A stretch of 37,939 nucleotides of DNA from the NCBI GenBank assembly GCA_033765305.1, contig JANRID010000031.1, positions 1-37,939 of the forward strand. Reading direction: 5' to 3'. Below the pieces are notes generated by a model. The model was not told where the DNA came from, did not search any database, and saw nothing but the letters and a program-made list of their open reading frames with translations. This DNA comes from RDXT01 sp033765305 (GTDB taxonomy: Bacteria; Bacteroidota; Bacteroidia; J057). Below are positions 6,853 through 13,578 of the stretch, in pieces. Numbering within the stretch: the first letter of the stretch is position 1; every line of letters begins with the position of its first letter. Made by a program: the position numbers and the translations under genes.

Positions 6853-9108
6853 ATGACACTCGTCAAAACCACCTACGGCCGGCGCGAATTCATCAAAACC
6901 AGCCTCCTCGCAGGCGGCGGCATGATGCTGGGCTTCAGCTGGCTCGCCGGCTGCAAACCCGGTTCGCCGGAGATGCTGCAGATGCCCAGCAACTGGTTCG
7001 AGCTGACCGGCTTCCTCAAAATCGGCGAAAACGGGGTGGTGACCATCATGTCCCCCAACCCCGAAATCGGCCAGAACGTCAAGACCTCCATGCCCATGAT
7101 TGTGGCCGAGGAGCTGGACGTGGACTGGAAAAACGTCATCGTGGAGCAGGCGCCGCTCAATACGGCCATTTTCACCCGGCAGCTCGCCGGGGGCAGCCAG
7201 TCGATCCGCCAGGGCTGGAAAGGCCTGCGCACCGCCGGCGCTGCAGCCCGCCAGATGCTGAAGGAGGCTGCTGCCCAGGCCTGGCAGGTGCCCGCCGCTG
7301 AAATCACCACCGCCGCCGGGGTGCTTTACCATACGGCCAGCGGCAAGTCCGCCCCCTACGGCACGATGGCCTCCGCCGCTGCGCTGCTGCCCGTGCCCAA
7401 GGAGGTCGCGCTGAAAGATCCCAAGGACTTCAATATCGTAGGCACGTCGCGCAAGAATGTGGATGCCCGCAAAATCGTCACCGGAAAGCCCCTCTACGGC
7501 CTGGACTACCAGCGCGAGGGCATGCTGACGGCCATGATCGTGCACCCGCCGGCCTTCGGCCTGAAGCTCAAGTCGCTCGACGATGCTGCTGCGCGCAGCA
7601 TGCCCGGCATTCAGGATATTTTCACCATCCAGACCTATCAGGATGATTACCCCATGACCTGGGCCGACACCGATGCCTTCAAGGAGCTGGTGGTGGTGGC
7701 AGGCCGGAGCACCTGGGAAGTAATGCAGGCCAAGCAGGCCCTGGTGATGGAATGGGAGCCCTTCGAGGCGCAGACCGAGCGCGTGTCGATGTTCAACGGC
7801 AGTTCTGTGGACCGCAGCATTCCCGCCGGGCTGGAAAGCTCCGATGCGCATATGGCCCGCATGGCGGAGATGGCTGCCAAGCCTGGCCGCACCGTGCGCC
7901 GCGACGGCGACCCGGAAGGCGCCTTCAAGCGTGCGGCGAAGATCCTGGAGCGCAGCTACACCGCGCCGTTTCTGCCCCACAACTGCATGGAGCCGATGAA
8001 CTTCTTCGCCCATGTGACGGATGAAAAGGCCGAACTCGCAGGGCCGATCCAGACGCCGGAGTTCCTGGAGAAAAGCGTCTCCGCCCGCCTGGGCCTGCCG
8101 CTCGACAAAATCGACCTGCAGATGACCCGCATGGGCGGCGGCTTTGGCCGCAGGCTCTACGGCCATTTCGTGGTGGAGGCGGCGGTCATCTCGCAGAAGC
8201 TGAAAGCGCCCGTCAAGCTGGTGTATACCCGCGAGGACGACATGACCTTCGGCAATTACCGCCCGGCTTACCACGCCACCTACCGCGCGGCGCTGGATGC
8301 GGACAACCGACTCATTGCCTTCCATGTCAAGGCCGGGGGCGTGCCCGAAAGCCCGCTCTTCGCCAACCGCTTCCCTGCCGGAGCCGTCGAGCATTACCTG
8401 GCCGAGGAGTGGTCCATCGACTCCAACATCAGCGTCGGCGCTTTCCGCGCGCCGCGCTCCAACTTCATCGCCGGGGCCGAGCAGGCCTTCCTGGACGAGC
8501 TGGCCGAGGCCATGGGCCAGGACCCCATCGCGCTGCGCCTGGAGCTGCTCCAGCGCGCGAAAGAAAGCCCGGTAGGCCAGGACAACGACTACGATGCTGC
8601 CCGTCTGGCCGGGGTGCTGGAGCTGGTGCGCGAAAAATCGGGCTGGGGCAAGCCCGAAGCCGCCGGCCGGAACCAGGGCGTGTCGGCCTATTTCTGCCAC
8701 AACAGCTATGTGGCCCAGGTGCTGGAAGTGCATCTCGAAAACGGCAAGCCGGTCATCGACAAGGTATGCAGCGCGGTGGACTGCGGCATCGTGGTCAATC
8801 CGGATGCAGCTGTCAATCTGGTGCAGGGCGGCGCGGTGGACGGCATCGGCCATGCGATGTACGGCGCCCTCACCTTCCGGGACGGCGCTCCGGAGCAGAA
8901 CAACTACAACAGCTACCGCCTGATCCGCCACGGCGAAGCGCCCAAGGCCAACGAGGTGTACTTCGTCGAAAGCGAAACTGATCCTACCGGCCTGGGCGAG
9001 CCCTCGTATCCGCCGGTCATCGGCGCCCTGGCCAATGCGCTGTACAAGGCTACCGGCAAACGGCTGTACCGGCAGCCCTTTGGGCCGGAGCTGCAGCCGC
9101 TGGGCTGA
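6853..9108 (+). CDS. iorB: Molybdopterin-binding catalytic subunit, xanthine dehydrogenase family (IorB-like), Tat-exported
   Basis: A 751-residue catalytic subunit. A twin-arginine signal (RREFIKTSLLAGGG, Arg10-Arg11) precedes a lipobox-like LAGC with Cys34, so the enzyme is probably folded in the cytoplasm, exported by Tat and possibly lipid-anchored. Cofactor-binding motifs include GGGFGRRLYGHF near the middle and VGAFRAPRSNF. The conserved catalytic Glu is about residue 716 in GLGEPSYPP, near the C terminus. Layout and length fit single-chain IorB/aldehyde-oxidase-type subunits. It hydroxylates a carbon next to nitrogen or an aldehyde carbon; the true substrate is unknown. Maturation factors (desulfurase, XdhC, MocA) are encoded divergently upstream. 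The last ~65 codons and the trailing hairpin are duplicated at 11438-11676. Confidence 0.92.
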   Translation: MTLVKTTYGRREFIKTSLLAGGGMMLGFSWLAGCKPGSPEMLQMPSNWFELTGFLKIGENGVVTIMSPNPEIGQNVKTSMPMIVAEELDVDWKNVIVEQAPLNTAIFTRQLAGGSQSIRQGWKGLRTAGAAARQMLKEAAAQAWQVPAAEITTAAGVLYHTASGKSAPYGTMASAAALLPVPKEVALKDPKDFNIVGTSRKNVDARKIVTGKPLYGLDYQREGMLTAMIVHPPAFGLKLKSLDDAAARSMPGIQDIFTIQTYQDDYPMTWADTDAFKELVVVAGRSTWEVMQAKQALVMEWEPFEAQTERVSMFNGSSVDRSIPAGLESSDAHMARMAEMAAKPGRTVRRDGDPEGAFKRAAKILERSYTAPFLPHNCMEPMNFFAHVTDEKAELAGPIQTPEFLEKSVSARLGLPLDKIDLQMTRMGGGFGRRLYGHFVVEAAVISQKLKAPVKLVYTREDDMTFGNYRPAYHATYRAALDADNRLIAFHVKAGGVPESPLFANRFPAGAVEHYLAEEWSIDSNISVGAFRAPRSNFIAGAEQAFLDELAEAMGQDPIALRLELLQRAKESPVGQDNDYDAARLAGVLELVREKSGWGKPEAAGRNQGVSAYFCHNSYVAQVLEVHLENGKPVIDKVCSAVDCGIVVNPDAAVNLVQGGAVDGIGHAMYGALTFRDGAPEQNNYNSYRLIRHGEAPKANEVYFVESETDPTGLGEPSYPPVIGALANALYKATGKRLYRQPFGPELQPLG

Positions 9109-9152
9109 GGGAGTGCCCGCCTGCTGCGCTCATGGGTGCGGCAGGCGGTTGG
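8914..9152 (+). repeat. 239-bp direct repeat, copy A (3' end of iorB plus hairpin)
   Basis: This stretch is repeated at 11438-11676 with the same spacing throughout (offset 2524) and four mismatches that I can count. Three are synonymous third-position changes and one lies after the stop codon. Copy A is part of the intact iorB-like gene. The two copies bracket the antitoxin-like ORF, the chlorite dismutase gene and the IS3 remnant. Confidence 0.95.
9117..9148 (+). terminator. Hairpin downstream of iorB
   Basis: The arms CCGCCTGC (9117-9124) and GCAGGCGG (9141-9148) pair perfectly, and the stem extends inward with a few wobble pairs. It starts nine bases after the iorB stop codon. The tail is G-rich, not T-rich, so it is a weak intrinsic terminator at best. 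The same hairpin follows the duplicated gene end at 11641-11672. Confidence 0.5.
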
Positions 9153-9357
9153 GGGGGAGCAAAAAATGAGACAACAGTTTGATATTGCAGGGGAGAAGCG
9201 GTAATTTGAAAGGAGCATTTTCCGCATCTTTCTGAAATCCGACTCCCGGATTGCAGCACTGCACAGGCTGATTGTCAGACAAGCATAAGCGCGCAGGGCA
9301 AGCGGATACAAGAGGCAGTACCATTCGGAAGCCATAAGCAACAGCATACAAGCATTA

Positions 9358-9543
9358 TTGCTGGAAATCAACAAGCTGGATCAGCGCGAGCTGGATCTGC
9401 TCCTCAAAGAAATCCTTCACCGGGTGAACCGCCGGAAACAGGCAGCGTCTGCGCTGAAAAGTCTGGTCGGCAGTGGCATAGGCGTATGGGGCGCAGACCT
9501 GCAGCAGCATATCGATGCGCTCCGGGAAGAAGACAGGGGGTAG
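9358..9543 (+). CDS. Small antitoxin-like protein, orphan or degraded
   Basis: A 61-residue product with a hydrophilic helical N half and a C end (GSGIGVWGADLQQHIDALREEDRG) like the toxin-wrapping tail of antitoxins paired with PIN toxins. The frame is open back to 9289, and the upstream residues (ISNSIQALLLEINKLDQRELDLLLKE) look like genuine protein, yet no ATG occurs there. Either TTG at 9358 or an unrecognised start is used, or the start has been lost. No toxin gene follows within the next 300 nt. The only PIN-type sequence nearby is a dead minus-strand copy at 13109-13425. Base composition is less GC-rich than the neighbours, as expected for an acquired segment. Confidence 0.45.
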   Translation: MLEINKLDQRELDLLLKEILHRVNRRKQAASALKSLVGSGIGVWGADLQQHIDALREEDRG

Positions 9544-9862
9544 TCTAGTAGCTTGACATAGCCAACGTCCTCCTGCTGGACGGTCTCTGACGCGTCAAAA
9601 CCCTCTCCGAAGAAAATTCAGGCGCCTCAATGAGAAGAAACGAATGATCCCTTTCCTGCTGCGTATGCTGAAGCGGCAGGCGGGGGAGCTTTGGGGGGGG
9701 CGAGTCATATGGCCATCGCTTGATTTCACGGGCTGTTCCTCAGGCGCCTGCTGCGGGGTGTCGCCAGGCCGACGTTCCGCCGCGCGGCCTTTTCCGATCT
9801 TGCTAAGGCATATTCGGGTATGTATGCAACACGTAGGATCAGATGTATAAAAATAACAGCTG
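9544..9862. other. 319-nt gap without a recognised gene
   Basis: The stretch between the antitoxin-like ORF and chlorite dismutase holds only short, unconvincing frames on both strands. It includes a G8 run near 9690 and an AT-richer end before the next ATG. I find no promoter match of the TTG/TAnnTTTG type and no clear hairpin. It may be decayed sequence belonging to the island. Confidence 0.5.
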
Positions 9863-10411
9863 ATGAAAAGCAATACCTTTGACTTCATAGGCGGCGATAT
9901 CGGAACCTGGAAAGTCATCCGCATGGCTGCGGTGTGCGGACTTCCGCTGGAAACGGTCTCTTACGTAGACCCTGTGCCGCAGGGCGCAGAGCGCTCCCGT
10001 GCCGGCGTCTGGACCTTGACCGGCTTTACGAGCAATGTCCGCTATGCGGAGAAAAGCGAGCGGGAACAGCTGCATGCCCGCCAGTCGGAGCTGGGGCGGC
10101 CCTCCGCCACCTGTGCGGCCCTGATCCCCATCCGTAAGACCGAAACCTGGTGGGCCTTGGCACAAGACGAACGAAGAAAAATTTTTGAAGCGGATTCGCA
10201 TCACACGCAGACGGGGCTGCGGTACTTGCCGGCCATCGCCCGCAAACTCTACCATTGCAGGGACATCGGACAAAGCTTCGATTTTTTGACCTGGTTTGAA
10301 TATGCGCCTGAGGATTCAGCGGCGTTTGAAGAACTGGTTCAATTGCTGAGGCAAACGGAAGAATGGCAATATGTGGACAGGGAAACCGATATACGGCTGA
10401 TACGGCCCTGA
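9863..10411 (+). CDS. cld: Chlorite dismutase, small (lineage II-like) type
   Basis: A 182-residue haem protein of the chlorite dismutase family, the size of the short dimeric enzymes such as that of Nitrobacter winogradskyi (about 183 residues). The C half has the family block SHHTQTGLRYLPAIARKLYH, with the expected proximal haem ligand at His114 and the distal Arg at position 127, thirteen residues later. That Arg distinguishes chlorite-degrading enzymes from HemQ-type relatives. Trp96-Trp97 and the FDFLTWFEYAPED block also fit. The reaction is conversion of chlorite to chloride and dioxygen. No signal peptide is seen, so it is probably cytoplasmic. No chlorate or perchlorate reductase gene is visible nearby, so detoxification, or another haem peroxidase-like role, is more likely than respiration. 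The neighbourhood (IS remnant, duplication) suggests acquisition. Confidence 0.88.
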   Translation: MKSNTFDFIGGDIGTWKVIRMAAVCGLPLETVSYVDPVPQGAERSRAGVWTLTGFTSNVRYAEKSEREQLHARQSELGRPSATCAALIPIRKTETWWALAQDERRKIFEADSHHTQTGLRYLPAIARKLYHCRDIGQSFDFLTWFEYAPEDSAAFEELVQLLRQTEEWQYVDRETDIRLIRP

Positions 10412-10564
10412 GCTGCTTTCCCGGCTTTGCTCCCAACTGCCTGCAAAGCACGACGGAAGCCCCAATCGTTTGATAATGAAAGCCTTATGCGGCAAAAACT
10501 TCCTCACGAAGCTGCTGGAATGTCTGAAAAACTGAAATGGGCACTGCCCTGATGTCCTCTTCCC

Positions 10565-11437
10565 CTACGCCGCTACCACAGAATAGGAGAATTTCTGCTG
10601 CTGCTCTTCAAACTCATCCGGGGTCAGATACCCCAGGGAGCTGTGCGGGCGGACCGTGTTGTAGGTGATCCACCATTGCTGGATCTCTCCGTTGAGGGCC
10701 TCAAGGCTCTCAAACCACGCTAAGCTGAGGCACTCCCTGCGCAGGGTGCCGTTGAGGCGCTCGATGAGGCCGTTCTGGGTGGGCTTGCCGGGCTGGATAA
10801 ACCGCAGCTCAATGGGCCGCTCCCCGTCATGTGCCCATTGCTCAAGCTCCCTGGAGATGAACTCCGGGCCGTTGTCAAGCCGAATGCCTGTGCTGAGCGA
10901 AGCCGAAGCATACGCGGGTTTTCCGCGCCAGGCAACCACCTTGCCGAGGATGCCGGTCAGGGTCCGGGCCGTGATGCTCTGGCAGGCCTCGGTCCAGAGG
11001 ACCTTGCGGGAGCACTCGTCCATGATGTTGATGATGCGCACAGGCACCTGCGAAGGGCCGATAACCCAGTCGGAGAGGAAGTCCATGGCCCAGCCCTCGT
11101 TGACAAGCGCCGGGGCCGTGAGGTTCCGGAACTCCCGCCGGACCCCGGAGCGCTGCGGCGGACGCCTCAGATTGAGGCCCTCGGCCTTCCAGATGCGGTA
11201 CACCCGCTTGTGGTTCCAGCGGTGGCCCTGCCTGCGCAGCCAGCGGAAAATCATCCGGAAGCTCCAGGCCAGGTACTGGCCCGCGGCCTCATGGAGCACA
11301 GCCGCAATGGCCGCATCCTCCTCCTCGGGCCGGCGGCCCTGTCTGCGGCTGTAATACGTCGCCCTTCTGAGGCCCAGCACCCGGGCGCAGCTGCGCACGC
11401 TGAACCGCGAACGCAGCTGATCCATCAGCGTTTCCTG
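10565..11437 (-). mobile_element. Truncated IS3-family insertion sequence
   Basis: The element is represented by its transposase OrfB region on the minus strand. The upstream OrfA reading frame and the corresponding IS end are missing: IS-like sequence stops at 11437, exactly where the copy of the iorB 3' end begins. The far end beyond the OrfB stop (below 10565) could not be placed because, with one end lost, no inverted-repeat pair can be matched. The element therefore looks unable to move on its own. Confidence 0.75.
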
Positions 11438-11455
11438 TACCGCCTGATCCGCCAC
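10565..11455 (-). CDS. IS3-family transposase OrfB with truncated, hybrid 5' end
   Basis: A 296-residue open frame. It contains the N-terminal HTH_21-type region (LGLRRATYYSRR) and an integrase catalytic core with the DDE triad in AMDFLSDW, RLDNGPEF and NGLIERLNGTLRREC, ending in the usual YNTVRPHSSLGYLTPDEF block. The first six codons from the GTG at 11455 derive from the antisense of the duplicated iorB end; IS-derived codons start at the seventh, so the annotated start is artificial. In IS3 elements OrfB is normally made as an OrfAB frameshift fusion, and OrfA is absent here. An extra eight residues (YASASLST) lie just before the second catalytic Asp, from a 24-bp insertion at 10889-10912. 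Both features suggest an inactive protein. Confidence 0.85.
   Translation of the reverse strand: MADQAVQETLMDQLRSRFSVRSCARVLGLRRATYYSRRQGRRPEEEDAAIAAVLHEAAGQYLAWSFRMIFRWLRRQGHRWNHKRVYRIWKAEGLNLRRPPQRSGVRREFRNLTAPALVNEGWAMDFLSDWVIGPSQVPVRIINIMDECSRKVLWTEACQSITARTLTGILGKVVAWRGKPAYASASLSTGIRLDNGPEFISRELEQWAHDGERPIELRFIQPGKPTQNGLIERLNGTLRRECLSLAWFESLEALNGEIQQWWITYNTVRPHSSLGYLTPDEFEEQQQKFSYSVVAA
10889..10912. repeat. 24-bp in-frame insertion inside the transposase gene
   Basis: Plus-strand bases TGTGCTGAGCGAAGCCGAAG plus CATA separate the codons for GKPA and GIRLDNGPEF, where IS3 transposases normally run almost directly from GKP to IRxDNGPEF. Removing exactly 24 bp restores a normal-looking sequence. 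The core CTGAGCGAAGCCGAAG resembles short dispersed repeats I recall from Bacteroidota genomes. No second copy was noticed in this window. Confidence 0.6.
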
Positions 11456-11632
11456 GGCGAAGCGCCCAAGGCCAACGAGGTGTACTTCGTCGAAAGCGAA
11501 ACCGATCCTACCGGCCTGGGCGAGCCCTCGTACCCGCCGGTCATCGGCGCCCTGGCCAATGCGCTGTACAAGGCTACCGGCAAGCGGCTGTACCGGCAGC
11601 CCTTTGGGCCGGAGCTGCAGCCGCTGGGCTGA
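11438..11632 (+). pseudogene. Duplicated 3' fragment of the iorB-like gene
   Basis: This fragment encodes the last ~64 residues of a molybdopterin subunit (YRLIRHGEAPKANEV to ELQPLG and stop), including the GLGEPSYPP motif with the catalytic Glu. It is identical in protein sequence to the end of the intact gene at 6853-9108. The nucleotide copy is 98% identical and continues through the trailing hairpin to 11676. It has no start of its own and abuts the truncated IS at 11437. It is either the surviving tail of a second full gene or the product of a local duplication. Confidence 0.9.
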
Positions 11633-11734
11633 GGGGGTGCCCGCCTGCTGCGCTCATGGGTGCGGCAGGCGGTTGGCAATTGGGCTGACAACCAGGTCCG
11701 GGGCCCTGCTGCCAGCCTGCGGGGCGGCGTACCG

Positions 11735-11830
11735 CTACGGATTCGAGGCGTTAAGCACGCTGACGGTTTGGGTCTGCCCGCCGGCGTCATGCGCAGCACA
11801 TAGATACCAGGAGGCAAATGCCCGGTATCG
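11735..11830 (-). pseudogene. Remnant of a T9SS C-terminal sorting domain
   Basis: On the minus strand the sequence reads HLPPGIYVLRMTPAG and then, after a one-frame slip, GQTQTVSVLNASNP and a TAG stop (bases 11737-11735). The GIYxLR pattern followed by a short strand is the end of a type A T9SS sorting domain, as in the delta-60 protein. The frameshift and the absence of any upstream protein-like sequence show that this is a decayed tail of a secreted-protein gene cut off by the rearrangement on its right or left side. Confidence 0.6.
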
Positions 11831-11957
11831 GGCATCTGCTCATGCGATGCGGACAGCATAGCGGCCATGCAAGCTGCCACCGGCCTGCGGCAGCGCCTGC
11901 GCCGGACTACCCGCAGGCCCCCCCGCAGACGAAGTCCGGCAGCAGCATCCCCTGTGC

Positions 11958-12647
11958 TCAGCCCTGCGCGCCCGCAGGCCCGTTCCCCGGTGCAGGCGCC
12001 TTGCCGCCCCGGCGCAGCCCCAGCAGCACATTGGCTGCATACAGCAGCTGCGCCAGCACCAAGACCAGCACCAGCAGCTGCATAACGCTGCCGACCTGCT
12101 CGTGCTGCTCGCGGAAAGATGCCGGAGGCTCCGCAGCCGCCACACCCGCCACACCCGCCAGCAGCAGCACTGCAGCTGCCGTGACTCCAATATGGATTCT
12201 CGAAATCGCAGCCGCATACAGGCGCGTGCGCATCCGCATATACAGGATGCCCAGAACCGTCAGCAGCGCAGGCATCACCCAGGCCATCGCCGACATCGGC
12301 AGGCCCAGCATCACGCTTTCCCCGAAAGCTGCCGCCGGCACGGCGGCCATGGCCAGCAGCACCGCAGCGGCGGACACAAACAGCACCCCGTAGGGCGTTT
12401 CCCCGAAATACAGCACAGACCTCATCGGATATGGATATGAAAGGTTGAACATCAGCGCAGGCCGCACGACCGACAGCAACTGCGGCACACAGCGCTGTCG
12501 GGCAGCTGCGGGCCCGTAGCGCTGTGCATCAGCCTGGTACTGCTCCCGGAAATCGCCTTCGATTTCATCCCGGAGATCCGGGTGGCAGGCCGCCCGGAGG
12601 ATACTCACCGCCCATGCAGGCGGCTGGAGCGGATCATGCAGGCTCAT
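11958..12647 (-). CDS. Permease-prefix-domain membrane protein
   Basis: A 229-residue protein. The first ~75 residues (PPAWAVSILRAACHPDLRDEIEGDFREQY ... LLSVVRPALM) match the 'permease prefix domain' that usually sits in front of MacB/FtsX-type ABC permeases. The remainder has about four hydrophobic segments but no FtsX core, so this is the prefix on a different short membrane tail. The ATG at 12647 overlaps the end of the padR gene by 14 nt, implying translational coupling and control by that regulator; PadR genes commonly precede such permeases in Bacteroidota. The C terminus is Ala/Gly/Pro-rich and may be altered. Function is unknown; sensing or regulation of an ABC transporter encoded elsewhere is one guess. 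Confidence 0.7.
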   Translation of the reverse strand: MSLHDPLQPPAWAVSILRAACHPDLRDEIEGDFREQYQADAQRYGPAAARQRCVPQLLSVVRPALMFNLSYPYPMRSVLYFGETPYGVLFVSAAAVLLAMAAVPAAAFGESVMLGLPMSAMAWVMPALLTVLGILYMRMRTRLYAAAISRIHIGVTAAAVLLLAGVAGVAAAEPPASFREQHEQVGSVMQLLVLVLVLAQLLYAANVLLGLRRGGKAPAPGNGPAGAQG

Positions 12648-12963
12648 AGTTCCAGCCGGTTGTAGGGATGGCATGCCAAAGACGTTCGCGCAGCTCCCGG
12701 TTGAGCGCCAGCGCATGCCGGCCCTGCGCAGTAATCGTATAGTAACGCTTGGCCTTGCCGCCGCGCGCTTGGGTCGCTTCGCCAAAAGCCGACGTCACCC
12801 AGCCCTTGCCCTCCATGCGCTTCAGTACCGTCTGCACCGCCCCGATCGCTGCCGGGCGGCCCGTCCGCCGCTCCAGCTCGCCGATGATGCCGATGCCGTA
12901 AGCCTTGCCGTCCAGGATGGCCACGATATACAGCACCAGCTCCTCAAATGCTCCCATCTGCAT
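12634..12963 (-). CDS. PadR-family transcriptional regulator
   Basis: A 109-residue winged-helix regulator. It opens with MGAFEELVLYIVAILDGKAYGIGIIGELERRTG, the PadR N-terminal pattern, followed by a recognition region AAIGAVQTVLKRMEGKGWV and a wing ending RYYTITAQGRHAL. PadR proteins of this short class repress neighbouring transport or stress genes and respond to small molecules. Here the gene precedes and overlaps the permease-prefix gene, its likely target. A well-formed promoter lies just upstream, giving an RNA start close to the ATG. Met1 at 12963 is used; Met3 at 12957 is equally plausible. No operator palindrome was identified. Confidence 0.88.
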   Translation of the reverse strand: MQMGAFEELVLYIVAILDGKAYGIGIIGELERRTGRPAAIGAVQTVLKRMEGKGWVTSAFGEATQARGGKAKRYYTITAQGRHALALNRELRERLWHAIPTTGWNYEPA

Positions 12964-12981
12964 GAAGACCTATATTTACCT

Positions 12982-13012
12982 CAAATGTAGTATTCATTTT
13001 CGAGATATGCAA
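12982..13012 (-). promoter_or_regulatory. Bacteroidota-type promoter for padR
   Basis: Reading the minus strand, TTG (13012-13010) is followed by 20 nt and then TACATTTG (12989-12982), matching both boxes and the spacing of the phylum consensus. Predicted transcription start is near 12975, leaving a leader of about 12 nt before the ATG at 12963. Confidence 0.7.
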
Positions 13013-13108
13013 CCCTACGCAGAACAAATCCGGCACCTGCCGGAAGCACACCGCTCCTGCATAAGAGCGGGCCGGGATCGGACACGGCGCATGCGTACAG
13101 TCAAGGCT

Positions 13109-13425
13109 TCAGCTGGGAAGTGCTCCGAACTGCAACATCAGGGTCAACCCCTTGAAAGTCGTCCAGTCATCGCTGAGCAGTACCGCTGAAATACGTTTCG
13201 CCGTAGCCAGTATAACCGCATCGGGCAGCTTGATTTTTTGCGTTTATTTTTTCTGTACAGGATCGCTTACCCCGCAATCGGCATATCGATTCCGATCACT
13301 TCCAGAGCATCAAACAGCATATCGATCAGATTCCGTTCCTCCGGGTTTTCAAAATCATATGCCTATACTTCCATATAGGTAATGACGGACACATAAAATT
13401 CATCATATGCGGCAAAAAGCCCCGC
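13109..13425 (-). pseudogene. Dead PIN-domain toxin gene (VapC-like)
   Basis: The minus strand encodes a recognisable PIN toxin in pieces: LAGLFAAYDEFYVSVITYMEV, a TAG stop (13365-13363), AYDFENPEERNLIDMLFDAL with DMPIAG, a TAA stop (13269-13267), and AILYRKNK. After a one-base slip in a run of six A it continues IKLPDAVILATAKRI and AVLLSDDWTTFKGL, ending at a TGA at 13111-13109. The LPDA block and the LSDDW block carry the usual acidic residues of the PIN active site. Two nonsense codons and a frameshift make it inactive. It fills most of the otherwise gene-free stretch from 12964 to 13578. No antitoxin gene is adjacent; the antitoxin-like ORF at 9358 is 3.6 kb away on the other strand. Confidence 0.8.
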
Positions 13426-13524
13426 CAGATCAAGCTAAGATACTGTTTTGGAACGACAACACCAACCGCTGCAGCTGCCGGCAGTCCGCCTTGAACCGCG
13501 TCTTCTCCAGCCCCCAATACACAG

Positions 13525-13551
13525 CAGCCCCCGGCGGGCTGCCGGGGGCTG
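13525..13551. terminator. Hairpin downstream of hppA
   Basis: Arms CAGCCCCCGGC (13525-13535) and GCCGGGGGCTG (13541-13551) pair perfectly around a 5-nt loop, 27 nt beyond the end of the pyrophosphatase gene. No long T tract follows on the minus strand, so termination strength is uncertain, but position and stability fit a 3'-end hairpin. Confidence 0.55.
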
Positions 13552-13578
13552 TGCAGAAACTCGTATCAGCGGGCTGGA

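Noticed and set aside
6325..8931. 868-codon minus-strand frame opposite iorA/iorB
   Set aside because: It is the complement of clear Fe-S and molybdopterin subunit genes; the His/Gly/Ala-rich composition is typical of a shadow frame.
9554..9592. DIANVLLLDG frame after the antitoxin-like ORF, possibly the start of a PIN toxin
   Set aside because: It is only about twelve codons, ends at a stop and lacks a start codon; too little to call.
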